NCBI GenBank assembly: GCA_963801055.1
Contig: CAWDDE010000008.1
Span: 186,001-250,000 of the forward strand
DNA: 64,000 nucleotides
Origin: DASUPK01 sp963801055
GTDB taxonomy: Bacteria; Actinomycetota; Thermoleophilia; Solirubrobacterales; 70-9
Direction of reading: 5' to 3'
The notes beneath the pieces were generated by a model that saw only the letters and a list, made by a program, of their open reading frames with translations, did no database searches and was not told the origin of the DNA. A program made the translations under genes and the position numbers. Shown in pieces: positions 63,874 through 64,000 of the stretch; within the stretch, counting starts at the first letter, position 1, and each line of letters opens with the position of its first letter.

Positions 63874-64000
63874 ATGAGCACTACTGCGGACCGATGGACT
63901 GGCGCAATGCGGTCGCAATCGGTAGCTAGCTTGACGCACAAGGAAGTTAGCTTCGTCAAGCACTCACACCGTGGCGCGTCTCGGGAGCTCTCCAGAACTA
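63874..64000 (+). CDS. start of a gene running off the window
   Basis: ATG 63874 with AAGGAG eight bases upstream starts a frame (MSTTADRWTGAMRSQSVASL, then THKEVSFVKHSHRGASREL) that stays open to the right edge. The 42 residues are basic and Ser/Thr-rich and match no family I recognise. It would be the first plus-strand gene after the gene-poor stretch, possibly within an integrated element. Confidence 0.35.
   Translation, partial: MSTTADRWTGAMRSQSVASLTHKEVSFVKHSHRGASRELSRT

Noticed and set aside
63549..63959. 136-residue minus-strand open frame at the right edge
   Set aside because: Low-complexity Arg/Ser/Ala translation with no domain or ribosome-binding site; treated as non-coding.

Overview
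The window is high-GC bacterial chromosome, almost wall-to-wall coding on both strands. Gene content (dnaX-ebfC-recR, a DUF2277 protein, AidB-type acyl-CoA dehydrogenase, DGPF/ECF42 pair, several MMPL transporters, SHOCT membrane protein, AbiEi-DUF559 protein) and codon use suggest an actinobacterial lineage, most likely Thermoleophilia/Solirubrobacterales. This assignment is inferred from family knowledge, not from a search. The metabolism looks aerobic and heterotrophic: malate and isocitrate dehydrogenases, a succinate dehydrogenase, acyl-CoA metabolism, lysine/threonine precursor synthesis and PLP salvage.

Layout. 0-3.3 kb: minus-strand run of MBL hydrolase, TetR regulator, tandem-hotdog thioesterase and a small protein, with the tail of an SCP2-like gene at the left edge. 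3.4-9.5 kb: two Lon proteases in convergent orientation; the second is in an operon with an Hsp20. 9.6-16.8 kb: RNase Z-like hydrolase, fatty acid hydroxylase, 2-hydroxyacid dehydrogenase, AT-hook/winged-helix protein, mdh, a DUF559 protein bounded by an imperfect direct repeat, icd and a cyclic-nucleotide-binding protein. 16.8-21.9 kb: TetR/acyl-CoA dehydrogenase operon with a clear palindromic operator, DUF2277, M28 peptidase, M50 site-2 protease. 21.9-26.1 kb: sdhA-sdhB-sdhE plus an L7/L12-tail protein. 26.1-31.0 kb: SHOCT membrane protein, CPA1 antiporter, lysC-asd. 31.1-34.2 kb: PadR-MMPL operon behind a CRP-type site. 34.2-37.5 kb: recR, ebfC, dnaX, TfoX-like protein and an SRP RNA of the large (Alu-containing) class. 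37.5-43.6 kb: glycosyltransferase, DGPF/ECF42 sigma pair, pdxH, second MMPL. 43.7-46.2 kb: tRNA-Val, ECF sigma/anti-sigma, TreT-like glycosyltransferase. 46.4-56.8 kb: third MMPL, AlgH/YqgE, GST, alcohol dehydrogenase, SDR, DNA ligase, PfkB kinase, MFS-cyclic nucleotide fusion and small unknowns. 56.9-63.5 kb: tRNA-Ser, TolB-propeller/RTX protein, DUF4331-Cache-SpoIIAA-like cluster, glyoxalase, a 3' tRNA fragment and a large MBL hydrolase. The last 0.5 kb is gene-poor and may lie inside an integrated element.

Quality caution: roughly 60 single-base disruptions, nearly all one extra base (often a doubled neighbour), break genes that otherwise read as full-length conserved proteins (lon, sdhB, sdhE, dnaX and others). 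They concentrate at 0-9 kb and 19-29 kb and are nearly absent at 12-19 kb and 44.5-54 kb. I read them as sequence errors rather than pseudogenes and annotate through them, giving the approximate positions.
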